Shown: one piece after another, positions 40,415-45,955 of the stretch | Layout of the letters: each line of letters starts with the position of its first letter | Position numbering within the stretch: position 1 is the first letter of the stretch | Source of the DNA: a virus | DNA: 45,955 nt | Virus record (IMG/VR): IMGVR_UViG_3300034024_000042 | Location: 1 to 45,955 of that record | Direction: 5' to 3' (one strand) | The notes under the pieces: generated by a model | What the model saw: only the letters and a program-made list of their open reading frames with translations | Databases searched by the model: none | Told to the model about the DNA's origin: nothing | Made by a program: the position numbers and the translations under genes

Positions 40415-41017
40415 ATGAGCACCGAACTGATCATCGGCCTCGTGCTGGTCGCGGGCATCGCTTTGCTGGTGGCCTACCGCAAGGGGGTGTTCCGCGAGAA
40501 GGAGGGCAAAGGCTGGTCGGAGGGGCCAATCGGCAAGGACGGCAACTACAGCAAGAACGTCAAGGTGAGCGGCACCGGCTTTGCATTTCCTGTGGGCGTC
40601 GATGGCATCCACTACTTCACCAAGGCGCGCGGCCCGATCATCGGCAACTCGATCACGCTCGAATGCTACATCGAAGCCGACCCCACTGTGCGCTTCGTTG
40701 GGGTTGAGGACGGCCGCGAAGGCACGATGAGCGTTTACATCGCTGGCCCGGATTGGCGTGCACCTCATGGGCGCTGGTATTGCCCGCTCGAATACCGGAC
40801 GCCGGTCACCGCTGGTAAACACACCATCACCGTGCCGCTCGATGGCCTGTGGATGGGCGCCACTGACGACAACAGTTCTACGGCCCCGGCGCAGTTCCGC
40901 GATTGCCTCGCCAAGCCCGGACGCATCGGTTGGGTGTTCGGCGGCAACGCGGGCCGCGGGCACGGTGTATTCGCAACGGGGCCTGCTGAGTTCATCGCTG
41001 GCAGGGTCGACGCATGA
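40415..41017 (+). CDS. membrane-anchored phage protein (200 aa)
   Basis: A 200 aa protein with an N-terminal membrane segment (MSTELIIGLVLVAGIALLVA) and a beta-rich exterior domain (YSKNVKVSGTGFAFPVGVDG, ITLECYIEADPTVRFVGVE, DCLAKPGRIGWVFGG). It lies between tail tip and lysis genes. It may be a virion or cell-surface protein; function unknown. Confidence 0.65.
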   Translation: MSTELIIGLVLVAGIALLVAYRKGVFREKEGKGWSEGPIGKDGNYSKNVKVSGTGFAFPVGVDGIHYFTKARGPIIGNSITLECYIEADPTVRFVGVEDGREGTMSVYIAGPDWRAPHGRWYCPLEYRTPVTAGKHTITVPLDGLWMGATDDNSSTAPAQFRDCLAKPGRIGWVFGGNAGRGHGVFATGPAEFIAGRVDA

Positions 41018-41121
41018 CCACGCCCCAGTCCTACGCCTTCCTCGGGGCAATAGCGGTGGCTGTCATCGCTGCGGTGTGGGGCGCTGCAACCCTCTTTGTG
41101 AGGCTGGAGTGTCATGGATGA
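41014..41121 (+). CDS. small membrane protein (35 aa)
   Basis: A 35 aa frame with one hydrophobic helix (AFLGAIAVAVIAAVWGAAT). ATG overlaps the preceding TGA and its own TGA overlaps the next ATG, both by ATGA. It is too short for family assignment; a lysis-related role is possible from position. Confidence 0.55.
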   Translation: MTTPQSYAFLGAIAVAVIAAVWGAATLFVRLECHG

Positions 41122-41540
41122 TCGACACAGCGATATTGTTGCTGAGAGGCGCATTGCTCCTGTTAGCCCCCGTGTGTTTGGTTCTCACCTGGCGCGGGTT
41201 TCTGGCGTTCGGAGATGGCCGAATGACCATCACCCAGCACAGTCAGGCGCAGGTGTTTTGCTACGCCCTCGCGGTGTTGATCGCGCAGCCGGTGTACCTG
41301 TTCTTCCCTGGCTCGCCCGTCCTGTTGCTGGCCCTCCTGCTGACAGCAGCGAGCCTTGGCCTGGCGATTGGTTTGCGCTGGCGAATGCTCAAGAGCGGGC
41401 TGCGGGATACGCAGGCCATAGTCGATCGACCGGACCTGACGTTGCCGATGGTGGAACTGGCTGCGCTGGACGAGGGATCGGCCCAAGCGCTCGCGCAGGA
41501 AGCCCGTCACCGGATAGCAGAACGAAGGTTGAAGCCGTGA
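41118..41540 (+). CDS. multi-pass membrane protein of lysis region (140 aa)
   Basis: A 140 aa protein with three likely membrane helices in residues 4-95 (LLLRGALLLLAPVCLVLTWR, FCYALAVLIAQPVYLFF, LLLALLLTAASLGLAIGL) and a soluble C-terminal helix. Could be a holin-like or exclusion protein. ATG overlaps the upstream stop. Confidence 0.65.
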   Translation: MIDTAILLLRGALLLLAPVCLVLTWRGFLAFGDGRMTITQHSQAQVFCYALAVLIAQPVYLFFPGSPVLLLALLLTAASLGLAIGLRWRMLKSGLRDTQAIVDRPDLTLPMVELAALDEGSAQALAQEARHRIAERRLKP

Positions 41541-42007
41541 TGGTGACGACGCCGCAGGAAGTCGTCAACGGCGGCGCGATTGTAATGCTTTTGACGCTGC
41601 TGGGCCTTTTAGGGCGCGGGGCGTGGAACATGATTGCTCGGCGCGACCAACGCGAAGAAGCCGCGCAAACCCGCAAGGATAAGCTGGCCGACCACGCTTC
41701 GGGGCTGGCCCTCGAACTGCTGAAGATGACCAAGGCGGAAGCCTCATCACTACGGCAGGAAGTGGCCGAACTGCGCGACGAGCTTGAGACGAAGAACTCG
41801 CTTGAGCGCCGCATCCAGCACTTCGAGGAAGCGCTGTTTCACATCGAGCAGCTTCTGGACGGCGCGGGCCGCGAAGGCGCGGAGCACAACGCGCGCCTGT
41901 TCATGGCCAAGATGGTCGCCCTGCGACAGGTCAAGGGCAACGCGGCGAACCGCACGCAAGTTGAGCGGGCATCGCAGAAGTTGATTGAGGATGGGGGCGA
42001 CAAATGA
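41540..42007 (+). CDS. membrane-anchored coiled-coil protein (155 aa)
   Basis: A 155 aa protein with one N-terminal membrane segment (GGAIVMLLTLLGLLGRGAWN) and a long charged coiled coil (ASSLRQEVAELRDELETKNS, LERRIQHFEEALFHIEQLL). The topology is like spanins or holin-associated proteins. ATG 41540 touches the upstream TGA. Confidence 0.65.
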   Translation: MVTTPQEVVNGGAIVMLLTLLGLLGRGAWNMIARRDQREEAAQTRKDKLADHASGLALELLKMTKAEASSLRQEVAELRDELETKNSLERRIQHFEEALFHIEQLLDGAGREGAEHNARLFMAKMVALRQVKGNAANRTQVERASQKLIEDGGDK

Positions 42008-42372
42008 CCATCAAATGGACCGAGTTCCTGCGCGCCCCGAGTGGCGGCGTTGAGATCAACCGCCTTGTCGGGTTCATCGGCGGGCTTGCCTATATCGGCT
42101 CCAGCGTCGGCTTTCAGTGGTGGCAGCTCAGCAAGGGCAACGACTTCGACGTTACCGCCTGGTGCCTCGCCTTCTCGGGCGGCCTCGCTGCGATCGTAAC
42201 CGGTACTGGCGCTGCGGTGGCTCTGAAGGATCGCAACGTCGCGCACGCTAAGGTGGTGTCGGAAACCGGGAGCCGTCCTGCTGACCCGCCAGCGCCGGCG
42301 CCGCAGGTACAACCCGAACTGATGGGCGAGCCAAAGCCCGACACAGCCGGGATGCCAGAATATGCTCGCTGA
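42004..42372 (+). CDS. holin-like two-pass membrane protein (122 aa)
   Basis: A 122 aa protein with two hydrophobic segments (LVGFIGGLAYIGSSVGFQWW and LAFSGGLAAIVTGTGAAVAL) and a proline-rich soluble tail. It lies immediately before the endolysin and overlaps it by 11 bp, which fits a holin. No family signature is certain. Confidence 0.65.
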   Translation: MTIKWTEFLRAPSGGVEINRLVGFIGGLAYIGSSVGFQWWQLSKGNDFDVTAWCLAFSGGLAAIVTGTGAAVALKDRNVAHAKVVSETGSRPADPPAPAPQVQPELMGEPKPDTAGMPEYAR

Positions 42373-43057
42373 GACGCAATGGGCGGCCATCTTCACCGCG
42401 GCCCAGAAGCGCGGCGCACGCTGGGCTGACCTGCCCGATGTAGAGGCGTTCAAGCGGGAGGTTGAGGGGGCGCTTGGTCAATTACCGGCAAATCCGGCAA
42501 TTAAGGGTGTCACTCCTAATGACACCCCTGCGCCCGGAGACGCCTTCCCTGCGGCACTCAAGGAACTGCTCAAGCACGAAGGCGGCTACGTAAACCACAA
42601 AGCCGACCCTGGCGGCCGAACCAACCTCGGCGTTACTCAGCGCGTATGGGAAGCCTGGACCGGCAAGCGTGCTAATGAGACTGTAATGCGCGGGCTCACC
42701 GTCGAGAAGGTCGCCCCGCTCTATCGCAAGCACTACTGGGAAACAGTCCGAGCCGATGAACTACCCGGTGGCTTGGCGCTGACTGTGTTCGACTTCGGCG
42801 TGAATGCCGGCCCGGGCCGAGCAATCAAGTTCCTGCAACAGCTTGCGGGCGTGTTGGTGGACGGTGTCATCGGCCCGATGACCGTTGCCGCGGCGAAGAA
42901 GTATGTCGCCAAGCACGGCGAGGCTGCGGCCATCTGTGCCTACTCGGAACTGCGGCGCCAGTATTACCGCTCACTGCGCACCTACGGCACCTTCGGCAAA
43001 GGCTGGCTGCGGCGGGTCAAGGAAGTCGAAGCGGCAGCAATGAGGTTAGCGAAATGA
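42362..43057 (+). CDS. endolysin, glycoside hydrolase family 108-like
   Basis: A 231 aa lysozyme-like murein hydrolase. After a 62-residue N-terminal extension the GH108 motif is clear: E73 in KHEGGYVN followed by DPGGRTNLGVT (82-92). The C-terminal part has VFDFGVNAGPGRAIKFLQQL and VDGVIGPMTV, a family 3-type peptidoglycan-binding region. No signal peptide is visible, so release should depend on a holin. Confidence 0.9.
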   Translation: MLAETQWAAIFTAAQKRGARWADLPDVEAFKREVEGALGQLPANPAIKGVTPNDTPAPGDAFPAALKELLKHEGGYVNHKADPGGRTNLGVTQRVWEAWTGKRANETVMRGLTVEKVAPLYRKHYWETVRADELPGGLALTVFDFGVNAGPGRAIKFLQQLAGVLVDGVIGPMTVAAAKKYVAKHGEAAAICAYSELRRQYYRSLRTYGTFGKGWLRRVKEVEAAAMRLAK

Positions 43058-43194
43058 CCTTCACCGAGCCCACACGGCGGATTGACGCACTGAAGCGGCG
43101 GTGGCGCTTCCGCAGCGCCGTGACCGGGCAATTCGTGCCGCGCTGGCGTGCGCTGCTGTTTCCTAACACTACCGTGAAGGAGCGCGTGCGATGA
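43054..43194 (+). CDS. small basic protein (46 aa)
   Basis: A 46 aa arginine-rich frame (TEPTRRIDALKRRWRFRSAV ...). ATG overlaps the endolysin stop and the TGA overlaps the next ATG. Small proteins like this (RRW..R....G.FV) are frequent after phage endolysins; function unknown. Confidence 0.6.
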   Translation: MTFTEPTRRIDALKRRWRFRSAVTGQFVPRWRALLFPNTTVKERVR

Positions 43195-43382
43195 TCGAGT
43201 TACCTATAAAATTGTGGCTGTGCATCGCTGCACTGGTAACCGCCATCTCAGTTGCACTGTGGGCAATCGGACTGATCCCATGGTGGGGCATTCTCATCGC
43301 CGTGCCCGTGGCAACGCTAGTCGCCGTCGCTGCCCTTTTGCTCTTTGGCATCATCGCGTGGATGGCCGGAGGGTCACACTGA
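43191..43382 (+). CDS. small two-pass membrane protein (63 aa)
   Basis: A 63 aa protein that is nearly all hydrophobic with two helices (LWLCIAALVTAISVALWAIG and GILIAVPVATLVAVAALLLF). It may be a second holin or antiholin from its place inside the lysis cassette. Its stop overlaps the Rz-like start. Confidence 0.65.
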   Translation: MIELPIKLWLCIAALVTAISVALWAIGLIPWWGILIAVPVATLVAVAALLLFGIIAWMAGGSH

Positions 43383-43696
43383 TGATCTGGACCGCCCTAC
43401 TCGCCGCCCGCAGCTTCCTAGCGAAAATCCCGTGGCAGGTGTGGCTAGTCTTGGCCGTTCTCATCGCCGCGTGGTTTTGGGGAAACCACCAGCTTGAGAG
43501 AGGGAAGGCCCTCACCGAGGCTAAGTATGCCGCAGCACGCGCTCAGGCGGTCGCTAAGGCCCGCAAGGCAGATGGCGTGGCCGTCGATACCGCTGCGGCC
43601 GGCAAAGCATCCATAGAGGAAGGAAACGACCGTGCCCAAGAAGCTGCTAGCAATAGCGACGATCCCCTGCGCGCTGGCCTTGACAGCTTGCGGTGA
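43382..43696 (+). CDS. inner-membrane spanin (Rz-like)
   Basis: A 104 aa protein with one N-terminal membrane segment (WQVWLVLAVLIAAWFWG) and a periplasmic charged helical domain. The next gene (lipoprotein) starts inside it, the overlapping Rz/Rz1 arrangement. It would join the outer-membrane spanin to fuse the membranes at lysis. Confidence 0.8.
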   Translation: MIWTALLAARSFLAKIPWQVWLVLAVLIAAWFWGNHQLERGKALTEAKYAAARAQAVAKARKADGVAVDTAAAGKASIEEGNDRAQEAASNSDDPLRAGLDSLR

Positions 43697-43913
43697 ACCC
43701 GAGGCGCTGGTCCTAACACCGCCCGCTTCGCTGCTCACCTGCGCAGACGAGCCCCCTGCCCCGCAACTGCCGGTTCGGGATGGATCTGACGCGGTCCAGC
43801 TAGATCGTGATAAGCGGATGCTGGACGGCTACCTTGCGCTGCGGTCTGCCTATGGTGACTGTCGTTCAAAGGTCGATGGCGTGCGGGCATGGGTTGCCGA
43901 GGTCAGCAACTAG
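43632..43913 (+). CDS. outer-membrane spanin lipoprotein (Rz1-like)
   Basis: A 93 aa lipoprotein. The signal peptide ends in the lipobox LTAC (C20), followed by a proline-rich stretch (PPAPQLPV). The GTG start lies 65 bp inside the Rz-like gene in another frame. Rz1 proteins are anchored in the outer membrane and span the periplasm with Rz. Its TAG stop adjoins the oppositely directed CTA. Confidence 0.82.
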   Translation: MPKKLLAIATIPCALALTACGEPEALVLTPPASLLTCADEPPAPQLPVRDGSDAVQLDRDKRMLDGYLALRSAYGDCRSKVDGVRAWVAEVSN

Positions 43914-44090
43914 CTACATCTCCATCCTCGGGACGCTCACGAACTCGTCAACGTCCGTCCGGTCCAGGAGCAAGTTGAATAGCTCAAGCAGCTTGGCCGG
44001 TTCGATGTCCATAAGCTCGGGGACGTAGCTGGCTTTCAGCGCCGCGGTTACATCGTCCTCGGTTAGATCGCGTGGGCGGGGTTTGGTCAT
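43914..44090 (-). CDS. small acidic hypothetical protein (58 aa)
   Basis: A 58 aa protein (PRPRDLTEDDVTAALKASYV, then ELFNLLLDRTDVDEFVSVP) read convincingly on the minus strand. Its stop is directly back-to-back with the lipoprotein stop. It overlaps the start of the upstream gene by four bases. Function unknown. Confidence 0.65.
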   Translation of the reverse strand: MTKPRPRDLTEDDVTAALKASYVPELMDIEPAKLLELFNLLLDRTDVDEFVSVPRMEM

Positions 44091-44332
44091 GCCTTTTTGC
44101 CAGCAGAGTCGATGCGAGCCGACCAGTCGTTGAAAGCTGCCTTGAAGCGCGCCAACCTATCTTCCTCCCCCGTCACAACGAATTGACTGTCGATCAAGCC
44201 TTTGTCTTCGGAATAGTCGAGGCCGTAGAGCTGCAACCCTCGGCGAAACTCGCGCCGGACGAGCGCCCCTAAAACGAAGACAGAACGCCAGCCACCAGGA
44301 ACACCAAGGTCAACGCTCCATCTCTGATACAC
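44087..44332 (-). CDS. small hypothetical protein (81 aa)
   Basis: An 81 aa protein from GTG 44332, overlapping the upstream stop by 23 bp. It contains VFVLGALVRREFRRGLQLYG and ends EDRLARFKAAFNDWSARIDS. Upstream extension would overlap the whole next gene, so the GTG is preferred. Function unknown. Confidence 0.55.
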   Translation of the reverse strand: MYQRWSVDLGVPGGWRSVFVLGALVRREFRRGLQLYGLDYSEDKGLIDSQFVVTGEEDRLARFKAAFNDWSARIDSAGKKA

Positions 44333-44549
44333 GGGAGCGGATAGACTGAGCAACCTCCCCCACGGCTTGGTTGTAGGCGTGATCTGACGGGTGAAGGATA
44401 AGGGCGTCCGGCAGCCTCGCGCTGTGAGCAATCGCCGCCGCTTCCTCCAGCACTATGGGGATCACCGCCCGCGCCACATTTTCAGGCGAATCGTTCTCGC
44501 CAAAGAACTGCGCCACTGTCGCGGACACGCGGGCTACAAGGTCATCCAC
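44310..44549 (-). CDS. small hypothetical protein (79 aa)
   Basis: A 79 aa helical protein (VARVSATVAQFFGENDSPEN, VARAVIPIVLEEAAAIAHSA) from GTG 44549, eight bases from the end of the upstream gene. Family not recognised. Confidence 0.55.
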   Translation of the reverse strand: MDDLVARVSATVAQFFGENDSPENVARAVIPIVLEEAAAIAHSARLPDALILHPSDHAYNQAVGEVAQSIRSRVSEMER

Positions 44550-44769
44550 GGCTCTGCTCCTGTAGGTGTGAGACCGGCGCGATATTGGTATACTCACGGT
44601 CAGTGTCGATCTTCCCCTCGTCGCGCAGTTCCTTGAGCACTTTGCGGATGACGGGCCAGCTAACGTTCTCGAACACCTTGCAAGCGTGGCGATAGTTCGT
44701 AATCGTGCCGTCGCGGACTAGGCGCAAGAGAAGTGCCTTGCGTGCGACTGGATATGGCTGGAGGGTCAC
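44542..44769 (-). CDS. small winged-helix-like DNA-binding protein (75 aa)
   Basis: A 75 aa protein from GTG 44769. ALLLRLVRDGTITNYRHACK, VFENVSWPVIRKVLKELRDE and GKIDTDREYTNI together resemble a winged helix with wing strand. It might regulate this rightmost cassette. Its GTG overlaps the previous TAG (TAGTG). Confidence 0.6.
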   Translation of the reverse strand: MTLQPYPVARKALLLRLVRDGTITNYRHACKVFENVSWPVIRKVLKELRDEGKIDTDREYTNIAPVSHLQEQSRG

Positions 44770-44921
44770 TAAGCCATCTCCGGGCAAGCCGCGATGAAGT
44801 CACGCGCATCCATTGCTACCGCCAGCAGTTCTGACCACTCAAGATCGCTTGCGGTAGGGGCATCGAGGGCAAGAGCCTTGTCGAGCCGTTCAAGCATCTC
44901 TGCTTTCGCTTCATCCATCAT
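44769..44921 (-). CDS. small acidic hypothetical protein (50 aa)
   Basis: A 50 aa acidic helical protein (MMDEAKAEMLERLDKALALD ...). ATG 44921, or the next ATG three bases on, has GGGAGAGAGGG upstream, a strong Shine-Dalgarno. Function unknown. Confidence 0.6.
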   Translation of the reverse strand: MMDEAKAEMLERLDKALALDAPTASDLEWSELLAVAMDARDFIAACPEMA

Positions 44922-44963
44922 CCCTCTCTCCCTAACATACCGGGAACCCGCCCGGTGCGGATA

Positions 44964-45704
44964 CTAGGCGGCGAGCTTCGGACGATCGAAGTGCACGAGC
45001 CCATCTAGAGCGTGCCCGCCCTTGTCGGCTTTGCGACCGCCGACCTGCTTGAAGTTGAATACCCTACCATACATTTCGGCATCGGCTTGAAGCTGCCGTG
45101 CCCAAGCAAGGTCCATTGGGCGTGCTGACTTGCCACTTTCACCGCCAACGATAACCCAATGCGGCGCGTAGTCATCTAAGCGCACCGGCCCAAGCAACGG
45201 CTCGAAGCTGCCGAACGTGAATATCGGATTGAGTGCCATGCCGACGCGAAACAGTTTTCGAGCGTCACGGTCGTATTCCTCTTGGTTTGCCATGGTGGCG
45301 CCGATAGCGACGTTTCGTGGCAGCTCGCTGACCATCTTGGCCACGTTCCCAATGCGCTTCGTCAGCAATAGCCAGATGAGGTTGGGTGTCTCGCGGATCA
45401 TCGCGAATAGGTCGGCCCGCCATTCAGCCGGCACCTCATTATCAAACACGTCTGCCAAGCTGGCGCAGAACACAAACGGTCGCGGCTTATCGAGCGGGGC
45501 GGCGTTGTTCCACTTATAGGGCTGCCGCCAATTCCCCTTCGCCGTTCGCACGCGAGGTTCACCAGCGCCCCAGCGCACCCGCCCGTATCGAGTGTCCATC
45601 ATCTCAGCGGCGTAGCAGTTGTCGCAAGCCGGGCTGACCTTTGTGCAGCCCATCCACGGGTTGAACGTGTGGTCCGCCCATTCGATCTTGGTGTTCTCAG
45701 CCAT
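44964..45704 (-). CDS. DUF5131 (phage Gp37/Gp68-like) protein
   Basis: A 246 aa protein of the DUF5131 family. The N terminus has the invariant IEWADHTFNPWMGC and cysteines C20, C27 and C30 (C-x6-C-x2-C followed by YA), like a radical-SAM iron-sulfur site. Further conserved parts are VFCASLADVFDNEVP and WVIVGGESGKSARPM. The substrate is not known. AAGGA precedes ATG 45704. It is first in the minus-strand cassette beside attR. Confidence 0.88.
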   Translation of the reverse strand: MAENTKIEWADHTFNPWMGCTKVSPACDNCYAAEMMDTRYGRVRWGAGEPRVRTAKGNWRQPYKWNNAAPLDKPRPFVFCASLADVFDNEVPAEWRADLFAMIRETPNLIWLLLTKRIGNVAKMVSELPRNVAIGATMANQEEYDRDARKLFRVGMALNPIFTFGSFEPLLGPVRLDDYAPHWVIVGGESGKSARPMDLAWARQLQADAEMYGRVFNFKQVGGRKADKGGHALDGLVHFDRPKLAA

Positions 45705-45805
45705 CACTCATCCTTCTCTCGACGCAGAACGGCGCGGGAACAGACTGTGCCACGCATTGTGCCCCGGCAAACCGATGCTGCCCGCGCTTTTCGCGTATGC
45801 CGCGC

Positions 45806-45833
45806 TTGACAGAAGTGGCGGAAACTCTAGGGA
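45806..45833 (+). promoter_or_regulatory. tRNA-Ser promoter on the phage side of attR
   Basis: TTGACA (45806-45811), a 16-base spacer and TAGGGA (45828-45833), ending ten bases before the tRNA. It lies between the last phage gene and the attachment core, so the prophage appears to bring this promoter. Confidence 0.65.
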
Positions 45834-45843
45834 AACCGCCGCT

Positions 45844-45936
45844 GGAGACGTGGGTGAGTGGCTGAAACCAACGGTTTGCTAAACCGTCGTACTGGTAAAT
45901 CCGGTACCGAGGGTTCGAATCCCTCCGTCTCCGCCA
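45844..45936 (+). tRNA. tRNA-Ser (anticodon GCT)
   Basis: A 93-base tRNA with long variable arm. The acceptor stem GGAGACG pairs with CGTCTCC, the anticodon stem ACGGT/ACCGT frames loop TTGCTAA (anticodon GCT, serine AGC/AGU), and the T arm has GGTTCGAATCC. Discriminator G and encoded CCA end it. The prophage attachment repeat covers the D-arm end and the anticodon arm. Confidence 0.95.
45863..45882 (+). repeat. attR: attR core within the tRNA-Ser anticodon arm
   Basis: Identical to bases 1-20. The tRNA 3' half after base 45882 belongs to the host; the 5' half and promoter before it are on the prophage side. Confidence 0.85.
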
Positions 45937-45955
45937 CTCTGCTTATCAAGTAGCT

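Overview
The window is a complete-looking temperate siphophage genome integrated as a prophage in a tRNA-Ser(GCT) gene. The host is GC-rich and most likely an alphaproteobacterium of the Sphingomonadales type. That is an inference from the GC-rich coding style, the GTA-type tail chaperone pair, the DUF1073 portal, the DUF2213 and DUF2184 head genes and the DUF6950 peptidase; no host gene other than the tRNA is present to test it. A 20-bp direct repeat at bases 1-20 and 45863-45882 (the tRNA anticodon arm) marks the two attachment sites.

Layout. (1) 52-7977, minus strand: a tightly overlapped early-left operon carrying, in transcription order, small unknown proteins, an SSB-tail-like pair, a RecT annealing protein, a Lar-like zinc-ribbon protein, a NUMOD4 protein, an adenine/cytosine DNA methyltransferase, an MTase-like protein, excisionase and integrase. 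(2) 7978-9425: the immunity region, with an S24/LexA-like repressor (minus), a secreted putative lysogenic-conversion protein downstream of it, and four copies of one operator placed in the left, repressor and cro promoters. (3) 9426-16877, plus: Cro/CII-like regulators, a RuvC-like resolvase, several methyltransferases, a DUF1376 replication protein and a ParB-methyltransferase fusion with a fresh 99-bp internal duplication. (4) 16874-41017, plus: terminase, portal (carrying a C-terminal Acb1-like 2H phosphoesterase), head, connector, tail tube, frameshifted tail chaperones, tape measure, tailspike and tail tip. (5) 41014-43913, plus: small membrane proteins, GH108-type endolysin, Rz/Rz1 spanins. 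(6) 43914-45704, minus: small accessory genes and a DUF5131 protein, then the tRNA promoter and tRNA-Ser.

The most striking feature has no name I know. Nine copies of a 12-bp element, (T/C)GACGGCGGTAA, all on the plus strand, sit at module boundaries of the late region. In eight of nine the dinucleotide TA follows 20-22 nt later, and in six of nine the next plausible start codon follows 11-13 nt after that position, with little or no Shine-Dalgarno. One copy directly follows a textbook intrinsic terminator. I read this as a repeated late promoter/activator element that makes nearly leaderless transcripts and restarts transcription after inserted cassettes.

Genes work together as in other lambda-like siphophages. 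The repressor holds the left and right early promoters. RecT, the resolvase and the DUF1376 protein serve recombination and replication. Methyltransferases, the Lar-like protein and the portal-linked Acb1-like domain form a probable counter-defence set. The repeated late element would coordinate head, tail and lysis genes. Functions are assigned from protein motifs and gene order only; no search was run.
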